From contig JAKBBS010000190.1 of the NCBI GenBank assembly GCA_021808425.1, positions 1 to 6,455 of the forward strand: a stretch of DNA of 6,455 nt, given 5' to 3'. This stretch comes from Actinomycetes bacterium (GTDB taxonomy: Bacteria > Actinomycetota > Acidimicrobiia > Acidimicrobiales > Palsa-688). Below the pieces are notes generated by a model, which was given only the letters and a program-made list of their open reading frames with translations, had not been told where the DNA came from and ran no database searches. Shown piece by piece: positions 1-5,092 of this stretch. The translations under genes and the position numbers were made by a program. Position 1 is the first letter of the stretch, and each line of letters begins with the position of its first letter.

Positions 1-2
1 TG

Positions 3-236
3 GTTTGTCGCACGACGGACCCCTCGTGGGCACCGCTGTTTCTCGCAACGTCGGCGGTGGTGTGCGACGTCGGGGCCGTCGGCAGCCATGCCGCCATCGT
101 CGCCCGCGAGATCGGAGTGCCTTGCGCGGTATCGGTCGTAGACGCGACCAGGTTGATTCCCGACGGTGCGACAATCGCCGTCGACGGGAGCACGGGGGAG
201 GTCACGATAGTAGGACTCCAAAGCCGGCCGGCCTGA
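3..236 (+). CDS. PEP-utilising enzyme, C-terminal phosphohistidine swivelling domain (5' partial)
   Basis: The reading frame enters from the left edge and gives 77 residues ending in TGA at 234-236. It matches the mobile domain of PEP-utilising enzymes (PEP synthase, PPDK, rifampin phosphotransferase, phenylphosphate synthase subunits). It opens with a TTDPSWAPLF segment, followed by the core SHAAIVAREIGVP, and closes with an IPDGATIAVDGSTGEV hairpin. The histidine at visible residue 29 (bases 87-89) is the expected phosphorylated residue that carries phosphate from PEP to the acceptor. The usual GG before this motif reads GA here (residues 24-25), a mild departure. The stop lies nine residues after the last strand, as expected for a domain at the C-terminus. 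The nucleotide-binding part lies outside the window, so PEP synthase cannot be told from an acceptor-specific phosphotransferase. It converges on the neighbouring kinase gene with only eight bases between the stops. The domain call is firm; the full enzyme identity is not. Confidence 0.88.
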   Translation, partial: VCRTTDPSWAPLFLATSAVVCDVGAVGSHAAIVAREIGVPCAVSVVDATRLIPDGATIAVDGSTGEVTIVGLQSRPA

Positions 237-244
237 CTACTGCT

Positions 245-1615
245 CTATTCGATTAGCTCGGAGAGACGGAGCAGCATCCTAGAATGAAGCGCCGTCCCCA
301 CGGCGAGCAGGTTCGGTCCGCTCATCTCCTCCGACTCGAAGACGTGAAACGCAGTCAGATTGGCGCATGCACCTTTGAAGAGATTGAAGGCGGTCCATGC
401 CCTCCAAACGTTGGCGTCGTAGCGGACGCCGACGTGGCGTTCGAGCCAGGCTGCCCACTCGTCGGTGTCCATGACTCGTACGCCCCGTAGCGCGGCGAGG
501 TAAACCCAGTCCTCCGCGGCGTCGCCTATGTGCGCGAACTCCCAATCTGTTATCGCCCGTATCTGACCGTCACGGTGAATGAAGTTCCCGGGGCCCGGGT
601 CGCCGTGCACCACCGAGAGAGCGCCAGTCGGATGCAGGTTCGTTCTCAGCCACGCTGCAGCGTCGTCGAGCAGCGGCACCGGGCAATCGGTTGCCCCGCG
701 GTAAGCCTGCTCCCAGCGGGTAATCGCCAGTTCGATCGCTTCCTCCGGGCTGCCGGGGGCTCCTGCAAATGCCGAGCGCAAACCTTCAACGTCCATTTGG
801 TGCAGACGGTGAAGTTCAATGGCGAAAACCTCGAGCGCCGCCAAGTCGGCGTCGTGGTCTCCTTCCACGCGCTCCATCACGAAAAATGGCCGGCCCAGCA
901 CACTCCCAGGCTCGCTCCAGCGAATCGCGGCAACCGGGACACCAGCTCGGTGGAGTGCCTTCATCACAGCCTCCTCCGACGCGCCGTCCGTAGCGAAGAC
1001 TCCGCCCTGCTCGATGCGCACGACGAAGCGATGCGTTTCCGAGTCGGTCTCGACGGTGACGTCGAGCATCCGGCGAGAATGCCCGCCCGAGATCAACCTT
1101 GAATCGAACTGGCTTATCGGCTCGCCGAGAGTGTCGGAGAACCATTGCTTGAGGGCGGCAACTTCGTCCGGTCGTGTGGCTGCGTCGCTAAGCGCAGACG
1201 ACCCGTGTCGCGCAAACGTGTCGAGCAGGGGACCCGCCGTGGCGAGGTCTTCGGCCAGAAACGCCCGGAGGTCGTCGCGAAGGTGTCGAGCTTGGGATTC
1301 TACGGCCGCATCTCGCGTGGACTGCGCCGAGTCCTCGTCGGCGGCGAGAGCGAAACCCCTCGCATCGCAAAGCACCCCGGATGCCGCCTCCGCAACCTCC
1401 GCCCATGCCGGCTCCCCTCCAATCCCGAGAAGCTCGGCCAGCCGGGACGCTCTGGAGGGTCGCGGGTCACCACCCCTGGTTGCGGCGTATCGTGCCAAAC
1501 CGCTCAACTGCAAAGCGACGTCGCGAGTCGGACCGTCCAAGGCTGGAAGGATGTCGCCGACCAAGGTCTCCGCAACCGACCGCCACAATCTTTCATCCGC
1601 CGGCCACGAGGTCAC
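245..1615 (-). CDS. APH-fold phosphotransferase with an N-terminal helical domain
   Basis: This 456-residue protein has two parts. Residues 1-165 are helical and have no kinase motif; the opening (residues 7-48) aligns with the start of the upstream 153-residue protein. Residues 170-456 form an aminoglycoside-phosphotransferase-like (APH) kinase: a glycine-rich GGHSR turn (177-181), FVVRIE on the third strand with Arg200 where protein kinases have Lys, the catalytic loop HGDPGPGN (337-344, Asp339 and Asn344), and the metal-binding TDWEFAHIGD (356-365, Asp357). The WEFAHIGD form is typical of the ACAD10/LvaA-like branch, which acts on acyl-CoA hydroxyls rather than antibiotics. The start is GTG at 1615, one base after the upstream stop, with AGAGG five bases ahead (1621-1625 on the minus strand). 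It is the last gene of a three-gene operon and probably cytoplasmic. The substrate is inferred only. Family confidence is high; the nature of the N-terminal domain is moderate. Confidence 0.9.
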   Translation of the reverse strand: MTSWPADERLWRSVAETLVGDILPALDGPTRDVALQLSGLARYAATRGGDPRPSRASRLAELLGIGGEPAWAEVAEAASGVLCDARGFALAADEDSAQSTRDAAVESQARHLRDDLRAFLAEDLATAGPLLDTFARHGSSALSDAATRPDEVAALKQWFSDTLGEPISQFDSRLISGGHSRRMLDVTVETDSETHRFVVRIEQGGVFATDGASEEAVMKALHRAGVPVAAIRWSEPGSVLGRPFFVMERVEGDHDADLAALEVFAIELHRLHQMDVEGLRSAFAGAPGSPEEAIELAITRWEQAYRGATDCPVPLLDDAAAWLRTNLHPTGALSVVHGDPGPGNFIHRDGQIRAITDWEFAHIGDAAEDWVYLAALRGVRVMDTDEWAAWLERHVGVRYDANVWRAWTAFNLFKGACANLTAFHVFESEEMSGPNLLAVGTALHSRMLLRLSELIE

Positions 1616-1616
1616 T

Positions 1617-2078
1617 TCAGCCTCTGCCGATCATCGCCCAGTCGCCCTTGATCTGTTGTTCGCGTGTGTTGCGTAATTCCAGGATGCTTACTGCCTGGCG
1701 GAGCAAGATGTCATGTTCGCCGTCAAAAGCGGCCTCGATCGCACACGAGAGTGCTTCGCCTGCGAGACTGTACTCGCGGGCAACCTCAGCCAGCTCGAGA
1801 GACCGCCGCCTCCCTTCGCCGGCAGCGGCAAGTGCAGCCGAAAGGTCCGACGTCGAGCACGTTGACGCCACATCAGCTGCGAATGACAGCATGACCTCCG
1901 TTTCGTCGGTCATCCAGGCGATCTCGTGAGCGCAGCGCGTGGCGGCGTTGCGGAGCACATTCTCCATCATCTCCACGCACAGCTTGACCGCCGGGTCGGA
2001 GACCGCCGGGGCTACCGTCTCGATGAGCTCCCGGCTGCAGTCGAGCAGTATCTGTTCGGTGGTAGGGAGGGATATCAC
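1617..2078 (-). CDS. Small helical protein between two kinases (DUF6285/LvaB-like, tentative)
   Basis: This is a 153-residue, almost wholly alpha-helical protein with no signal peptide, membrane segment or catalytic motif that I recognise. I chose GTG at 2078 because it overlaps the TGA of the upstream kinase by four bases (GTGA) and has GGAAGG six bases ahead (2085-2090, minus strand). An in-frame start further upstream, at 2135, would lie inside the kinase gene. Residues 7-48 contain helices with APAVSDP and LRNAATR, which match the APAL-DGP and ARYAATR stretches at the start of the next gene product. Small helical proteins of this kind (DUF6285 and similar) occur beside APH-like acyl-CoA kinases, and in Pseudomonas the small protein LvaB works with the kinase LvaA. 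A role as kinase partner or stabiliser is therefore plausible but inferred. The C-terminal part (LELRNTREQQIKGDW) is charged and may form an exposed helix. It is a real gene given its coupling; function is unknown. Confidence 0.85.
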   Translation of the reverse strand: MISLPTTEQILLDCSRELIETVAPAVSDPAVKLCVEMMENVLRNAATRCAHEIAWMTDETEVMLSFAADVASTCSTSDLSAALAAAGEGRRRSLELAEVAREYSLAGEALSCAIEAAFDGEHDILLRQAVSILELRNTREQQIKGDWAMIGRG

Positions 2079-2090
2079 AGTGCGCCTTCC
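2075..2090 (-). promoter_or_regulatory. Translational coupling site (GTGA overlap with ribosome site)
   Basis: The TGA of the first kinase (2077-2075) and the GTG of the 153-residue protein (2078-2076) share bases. GGAAGG (2090-2085) lies six bases before the GTG, inside the kinase coding region. This sets the start of the middle gene and implies that ribosomes ending the kinase restart on it, giving matched amounts of the two proteins. The spacing is seen directly; coupling is inferred. Confidence 0.7.
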
Positions 2091-3088
2091 AACGCTTGGC
2101 ACGTCGAGAGCCAGTTGATGTTTCCGAGTGCGCACGCGTTGAGGTTGTAGGTGAGCATCACTCCCTGCGCCTTGCCTTCTGCCATTGCCGCTGCGCTGGC
2201 AAGGATGCTCAGATAGACGCGTGTCGCTGCGATCACGCTGAAGAAGGCGACCGTCGCCTGGTTGACCTCGCCAGCAGAAGCACCCGTGCGAAGTCGATAA
2301 CGTTCCAGGAACGCCTCAGGGTCGCGGCCGTAGAGGTTCGGGGCGCCGGTGCTCGCAGAGTAGAGGTTGAACCATCCGAGGTCCTCCCTGGGGTCACCGA
2401 TGTGGGCGAACTCCCAGTCGATCGTCTGAAGGCCGTCCTCGACGAGCAGGTTCGAAGCCTGGAAGTCGCCGTGGAGCAGCACCATTTCCATAGGCGCTGG
2501 GCGGTGGGCGTTGAGCCAGGCGGAGAGGTACCGCAGCACCGGGACCGACTCGGGGTGAGTTTTCTCGGCGCGGGCCCACTCCTTGATAAGGCCGCTCAGA
2601 TAGTCGCCCCAGTCGGTGGGCACTTCGAGAGCGCCATCCAAGAGTTCAATGTCCGTTCGGTGGATCGTGGCGAGCGTGTCGGCAACCTTGCCGGCGAGGT
2701 CGTCGAGATCGGCGGATGGATCCGTGGTAGCGCTTTGAAGGCTGGGCCCGCCGCAGCGGCCGAGAACGATAGTCGGTGTGCCGAGGTAGCTTCCGTCGTC
2801 GTAGTAGTACGCGGGTGGCATTGGAACCGTAGCGGCGGCGGTGAGCGCCCGGAGGAGATTCCACTCGATACTCCGATCGGTCCGGTAGACGATCTCGTCA
2901 GGCGGAGGATCGGAACGCAGCACCAGCTCCTGCTCGGTTCCGTCATGCCAGCGGACTGTCGCGCAGTTCATCACCCGGCTATAGCCGCCAGTCAGTGGCC
3001 GGCACTCCAGCACGACCGGCCTCCTGTCGGGTTCGTGACGGGTGAGGAACGCCCGAAGCCCCTCCATCGTGGAACCGATATCCCTCAT
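2075..3088 (-). CDS. APH-family phosphotransferase (ACAD10/LvaA-like kinase)
   Basis: This 337-residue single-domain kinase has the APH fold throughout. It shows a glycine-rich GGYSR turn (34-38), LVLRSD with Arg58 at the ATP-lysine position, a helix Glu in SIEWNLL (near 75), the catalytic HGDFQASN (206-213, Asp208 and Asn213), and the metal-binding IDWEFAHIGD (223-232, Asp224). These features, including VLR in place of VAIK, fit the branch that phosphorylates hydroxyacyl-CoA or similar small molecules, not classical aminoglycoside resistance enzymes. The start is ATG at 3088, preceded by a strong AGGGGAGGG ribosome site six bases upstream. A start 19 codons further up, at 3145, lacks this and adds an arginine-rich tail foreign to the family. 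It is the first gene of the operon, and its stop overlaps the next start. Compared with the second kinase, it lacks the N-terminal helical domain. The family is certain; the substrate is unknown. Confidence 0.92.
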   Translation of the reverse strand: MRDIGSTMEGLRAFLTRHEPDRRPVVLECRPLTGGYSRVMNCATVRWHDGTEQELVLRSDPPPDEIVYRTDRSIEWNLLRALTAAATVPMPPAYYYDDGSYLGTPTIVLGRCGGPSLQSATTDPSADLDDLAGKVADTLATIHRTDIELLDGALEVPTDWGDYLSGLIKEWARAEKTHPESVPVLRYLSAWLNAHRPAPMEMVLLHGDFQASNLLVEDGLQTIDWEFAHIGDPREDLGWFNLYSASTGAPNLYGRDPEAFLERYRLRTGASAGEVNQATVAFFSVIAATRVYLSILASAAAMAEGKAQGVMLTYNLNACALGNINWLSTCQALEGAL

Positions 3089-3182
3089 TGCAAACCCTCC
3101 CCTGTCGTGCGACCGGTCCCGGTCGGCAAGCCGGCCGCCTGCCATAAGCGCCTCGTGGAACTCTAGTTATGAATTGACCAGG

Positions 3183-3195
3183 CTCGCTATGCGAG
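3183..3195. promoter_or_regulatory. Perfect palindrome, candidate operator
   Basis: CTCGC, TAT, GCGAG forms a perfect inverted repeat with five-base arms. It lies in the 182-base gap between the divergent kinase operon and SnoaL-like gene, overlapping the putative -10 box of the kinase promoter. Short palindromes here commonly bind TetR- or GntR-type repressors, but the arms are short and no regulator gene is present in the window. As an RNA hairpin it would be too short and unsupported by a U-run to act as a terminator. Confidence 0.3.
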
Positions 3196-3213
3196 AATCT
3201 CCTCCGAGGTCAA
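3184..3213 (-). promoter_or_regulatory. Candidate promoter of the kinase operon
   Basis: Read on the minus strand, TTGACC (3213-3208) is followed after 18 bases by TAGCGA (3189-3184). The -35 box is a good sigma-70-type match; the -10 box is weak and the spacer is one base long. Transcription would start near 3177, leaving a leader of roughly 90 bases before the ATG at 3088. The -10 falls within the palindrome at 3183-3195, as a repressor site would. It is the best candidate I see in the divergent gap, but it is not strong. Confidence 0.3.
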
Positions 3214-3258
3214 ACATGGGCTTCGGTCACGTTGTTCGGAGTATCACCTGTCCCAGAC

Positions 3259-3265
3259 GAAGGAG
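3259..3265 (+). promoter_or_regulatory. Ribosome binding site deciding the SnoaL-like start
   Basis: GAAGGAG ends five bases before the ATG at 3271. It favours that start over the in-frame TTG at 3232, which would add 13 residues and has no comparable site. Confidence 0.75.
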
Positions 3266-3270
3266 TTCCG

Positions 3271-3735
3271 ATGGACACAAACGAAGTCTCCGGCGGGGAC
3301 ACGGCCGGTGCGCTGCGAGACGAAATGGCGATCAGAGACCTGGTCGCAAGCTACGCTGACGCAGTCAATCGCCGTGACCGAGATTCGTGGCGTGACACGT
3401 GGGCGGAGAACGCCGAATGGCGTATACGCGATACGGCCGTCCTCGGCCGGCAAGCCATCGTGGAGTTCTGGGTTGGCGCTATGGCCAGCTTCGAGGGTGT
3501 CATCCAGATGGTGGCTCAAGGGACCGTGAGCGTCACGGGCGACGAAGCCTTTGGATCATGGACTATCTGGGAGATCGGCCGGCGCGCCGACGAGGGAAGC
3601 CTGGTGGTCGGCTCTTACAGCGACCGCTACGTGCGACAGTCGTCCGGATGGCGGTTCGCTGCTCGTCACTTCACGGTGTGCTACCGCGGCGATTTGCCGC
3701 CCGGCAGGTTCGACGGTTTCCCCGCAAAGCTCTAA
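3271..3735 (+). CDS. SnoaL-like / NTF2-fold protein
   Basis: This 154-residue protein has the size and pattern of the SnoaL-like (NTF2 cone-fold) family. The N-terminal helices carry IRDLVASYADAVNRRDRDSW (residues 21-40), then the TWAENAEWRI strand, a helix with AIVEFWVGAM, and the sheet strands QGTVSVTGDEAFGSWTIWE and YSDRYVRQSSGWRFAARHF. Members are cyclases, dehydratases or isomerases acting on polyketides, steroids and other cyclic ketones, and many are uncharacterised. Tyr28 and Asp30 lie where family members often place pocket acid/base residues. His133 on the last strand is the other candidate. The middle MVAQGT lacks a histidine that I would expect in dehydratase-like members, so activity cannot be assumed. 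It is a single gene, divergent from the kinase operon and convergent with the lipoyl gene; shared control with the kinases is possible. The fold call is firm; the reaction is unknown. Confidence 0.88.
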   Translation: MDTNEVSGGDTAGALRDEMAIRDLVASYADAVNRRDRDSWRDTWAENAEWRIRDTAVLGRQAIVEFWVGAMASFEGVIQMVAQGTVSVTGDEAFGSWTIWEIGRRADEGSLVVGSYSDRYVRQSSGWRFAARHFTVCYRGDLPPGRFDGFPAKL

Positions 3736-3771
3736 AGGAAACCGGCGGGCGTTCAGACTCGGTTCCGGCGG

Positions 3772-4002
3772 CTACTCGATCTCGCCGATCGGCGTTCCGA
3801 CCTCCAGAAGCTCGCCCGCTTCCGCCTCGATGCGAAGTATCCCGCTCGCCGGCGACTCGATCTCGGCGTCGGTCTTGTCGGTCTCCAAACGATAGAGCGG
3901 CTGACCTGCACTGACGGTCTCCCCGTCGTCGACCAGCCATTCGGCGATCGTCCCTTCGGTCATGGAGACGGCCAGGCGCGGAATGAAGATCGTTGTCGCC
4001 AT
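3772..4002 (-). CDS. Stand-alone lipoyl/biotinyl attachment domain protein
   Basis: This 76-residue protein is a complete single biotinyl/lipoyl domain. It starts with TTIFIPRLAVSMTEGTI, typical of E2 lipoyl domains, and continues to the hairpin ETDKTDAEIESP. Lys43 in the DKT turn is the modified lysine, most likely lipoylated, because biotin domains have MKM there. The second half (GILRIEAEAGELLEVGTPIGEI) mirrors the first, as the fold requires. No E1-binding, catalytic E2 or E3 part follows, so it must serve other enzymes as a free swinging arm. The start is the ATG at 4002, because the domain begins right there; 42 codons of open frame upstream are not domain-like. There is no clear ribosome site, and TACTAT lies five bases ahead, so the mRNA may be leaderless. 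No 2-oxoacid dehydrogenase gene is visible in the window. The domain call is firm; its partner is unknown. Confidence 0.9.
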   Translation of the reverse strand: MATTIFIPRLAVSMTEGTIAEWLVDDGETVSAGQPLYRLETDKTDAEIESPASGILRIEAEAGELLEVGTPIGEIE

Positions 4003-4007
4003 GCCCC

Positions 4008-4013
4008 ATAGTA
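4008..4013 (-). promoter_or_regulatory. Possible -10 box for a leaderless lipoyl-protein mRNA
   Basis: On the minus strand TACTAT (4013-4008) ends five bases before the ATG at 4002. Actinobacterial leaderless genes have a TANNNT box about seven bases before the start codon, so the distance is slightly short but tolerable. No purine-rich ribosome site stands at the usual place. I see no good -35 box. Confidence 0.3.
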
Positions 4014-4033
4014 ACCGCCGCCAGTGGAGCTTC

Positions 4034-4126
4034 GCCGCTATCATTGGTGGCGAACGGTACCTAGCGGCAAAGCCGTCTCGCGCCACCGCAGAGCGGCCCA
4101 CGACAAGGGTCCGCGTACAAGGGTCC
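4034..4126. repeat. Inverted and tandem repeats in the divergent lipoyl/LLM control region
   Basis: The 159-base gap between the lipoyl gene and the LLM gene holds two repeat features. GCCGCTA (4034-4040) and TAGCGGC (4062-4068) are perfect seven-base inverted arms 21 bases apart. ACAAGGGTCC occurs twice, at 4103-4112 and 4117-4126, with start points 14 bases apart. The tandem pair lies 36 bases before the LLM start codon, where a regulator could act. No strong promoter boxes were found here. The repeats are seen directly; their function is inferred. Confidence 0.4.
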
Positions 4127-4145
4127 ACGACACGTCGGGGCGCCC

Positions 4146-4156
4146 GGAGAGGAGAA
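4146..4156 (+). promoter_or_regulatory. Ribosome binding site of the LLM oxidoreductase
   Basis: GGAGAGGAGAA holds AGGAG ending at 4154, seven bases before the GTG at 4162. It fixes that GTG as the start, matching the place where the family sequence begins. Confidence 0.75.
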
Positions 4157-4161
4157 CTTCA

Positions 4162-5073
4162 GTGACAAGAGTCGGCCTCGCGCTCCCCCAACTCGGAGAT
4201 CACGTGAATGCCGAGGCGTTCAGCACCTTTTGCCGGGAAGCCGAAGAACTCGGATTTTCGAGTCTCTGGGCGCAAGAGCACCTGTTCTACCCCCTCAAGC
4301 CGCGATCGGGCTACGCAGGTGTAAAGGGCCTCCCGATACCGGCACAGTACATGAGCGTGCTCGGGGCGACCGAGGCGATGGCGTTCGCAGCCGCGGTCAC
4401 CTCGACGATCACAATTGGCAGCAGCATCCTCGTCGGCGGGTACCACCGACCGGTGGAACTGGCGCAACGGCTCGCTACCATCGATGTGCTGTCCGGTGGT
4501 CGGCTGGTGGCCGGTCTGTCGGTCGGCTGGTCTGAAGACGAGCACGCCCAGATGGACGTCGACCCTCGCAGCCGGGGCCGACGCATGGACGAACTGGTCC
4601 TCGCGCTGCTCGCGTGCTGGGGGCCCGATCCGGTGCAGTTCGACGGGGACTTTTTCCAGATCCCGCCGTCGGTCGTGCGGCCCAAACCGTTGCAGACACC
4701 GCACCCGCCTCTGTTGTCAGGGATGTGGAGCGAGGCGGGGCTATCCAGGACCGTCGAGTGCTTCGATATCTGGAACCCTGCGAGAGGAGAGCCGGCCGAC
4801 CTTGCGGAGATCTTGTCGCAGCTGAACACTCGACGGGTTGCGGGCGGCGCTCCTTTGAGGTTGTACTTCCGAAGTTTCGCCCAGCGACCGAGTCACCGTC
4901 CCGGCGACCCGGTCGGCGGACTCGACGCGATACTGGCCGATATAGAGGCTTCGAAGAAGGCGGGTGTGGAGGAAGTGATCGTCGAATGTAATTTCTGGGA
5001 TCGTATGGACAGTCCGTCGGCGTGGGCGCAAGCGCCCCGGCATCTGGCATCGGTAATCAACGCTGCTCGATAG
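4162..5073 (+). CDS. LLM-class F420-dependent oxidoreductase
   Basis: This 303-residue protein belongs to the luciferase-like monooxygenase superfamily, most like the F420-dependent TIGR03619-type group. It forms a TIM barrel: VGLALPQ first strand, a helix and strand giving GFSSLWAQEHLF (31-42), ITIGSSIL (83-90), and the family signature HRPVELAQRLATIDVLSGGR (95-114) running into GLSVGWSEDE (118-127). Such enzymes use reduced F420 (sometimes FMN) for hydride transfer to, or oxidation of, varied substrates; the family alone does not tell which. The start GTG at 4162 has AGGAG seven bases ahead, and the protein begins at the first barrel strand, so 46 upstream codons are excluded. It is a single gene between two minus-strand genes, and a hairpin directly follows its stop. 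F420 use is in line with an actinobacterial origin. The superfamily is certain; cofactor is likely F420. Confidence 0.92.
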   Translation: MTRVGLALPQLGDHVNAEAFSTFCREAEELGFSSLWAQEHLFYPLKPRSGYAGVKGLPIPAQYMSVLGATEAMAFAAAVTSTITIGSSILVGGYHRPVELAQRLATIDVLSGGRLVAGLSVGWSEDEHAQMDVDPRSRGRRMDELVLALLACWGPDPVQFDGDFFQIPPSVVRPKPLQTPHPPLLSGMWSEAGLSRTVECFDIWNPARGEPADLAEILSQLNTRRVAGGAPLRLYFRSFAQRPSHRPGDPVGGLDAILADIEASKKAGVEEVIVECNFWDRMDSPSAWAQAPRHLASVINAAR

Positions 5074-5092
5074 ACCGTCGGTCTCAGACGGT
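5074..5092. terminator. Candidate bidirectional hairpin between convergent genes
   Basis: ACCGTC (5074-5079) and GACGGT (5087-5092) form a perfect six-base-pair stem with a seven-base loop. It begins at the base after the LLM stop codon, and the loop contains most of the phosphatase stop codon (5086-5084). The position between two convergent genes only ten bases apart suits a two-way terminator. No U-run follows on either strand, so intrinsic termination would be weak. Confidence 0.4.

Noticed and set aside
223..232. GCCGGCCGGC self-complementary run at the end of the swivelling-domain gene
   Set aside because: It is a ten-base palindrome with no loop, inside coding sequence; such runs are expected in GC-rich DNA.
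5..256. Plus-strand open frame rich in arginine at the left edge
   Set aside because: It is the shifted frame of the swivelling domain, whose SHAAIVARE motif is in the other frame.
819..1676. Long plus-strand open frame of 285 codons opposite the second kinase
   Set aside because: It is antisense to a well-supported kinase gene, its protein is rich in Ser, Arg and Ala without any family pattern, and it arises from high-GC codon bias.
2079..2135. Longer start for the 153-residue helical protein
   Set aside because: It would overlap the kinase by about 60 bases with no ribosome site, while the GTG at 2078 has GGAAGG and the coupling overlap.
245..3088. Aminoglycoside resistance
   Set aside because: The kinases have the APH fold, but the WEFAHIGD motif and Arg in place of the ATP-binding Lys fit the acyl-CoA-kinase-like branch, and nothing else in the window suggests a resistance island.
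3089..3145. Longer start for the first kinase
   Set aside because: It adds an arginine-rich stretch not seen in the family and skips the AGGGGAGGG site that sits just before the ATG at 3088.
2096..3166. Plus-strand open frame of 356 codons opposite the first kinase
   Set aside because: It mirrors the kinase almost end to end, has no recognisable domain, and the opposite strand has clear APH motifs and a strong ribosome site.
3737..3766. Possible terminator between the SnoaL-like and lipoyl genes
   Set aside because: GGAA-A-CCG and CGGTTCC can pair only with a bulge and a 15-base loop, and there is no U-run.
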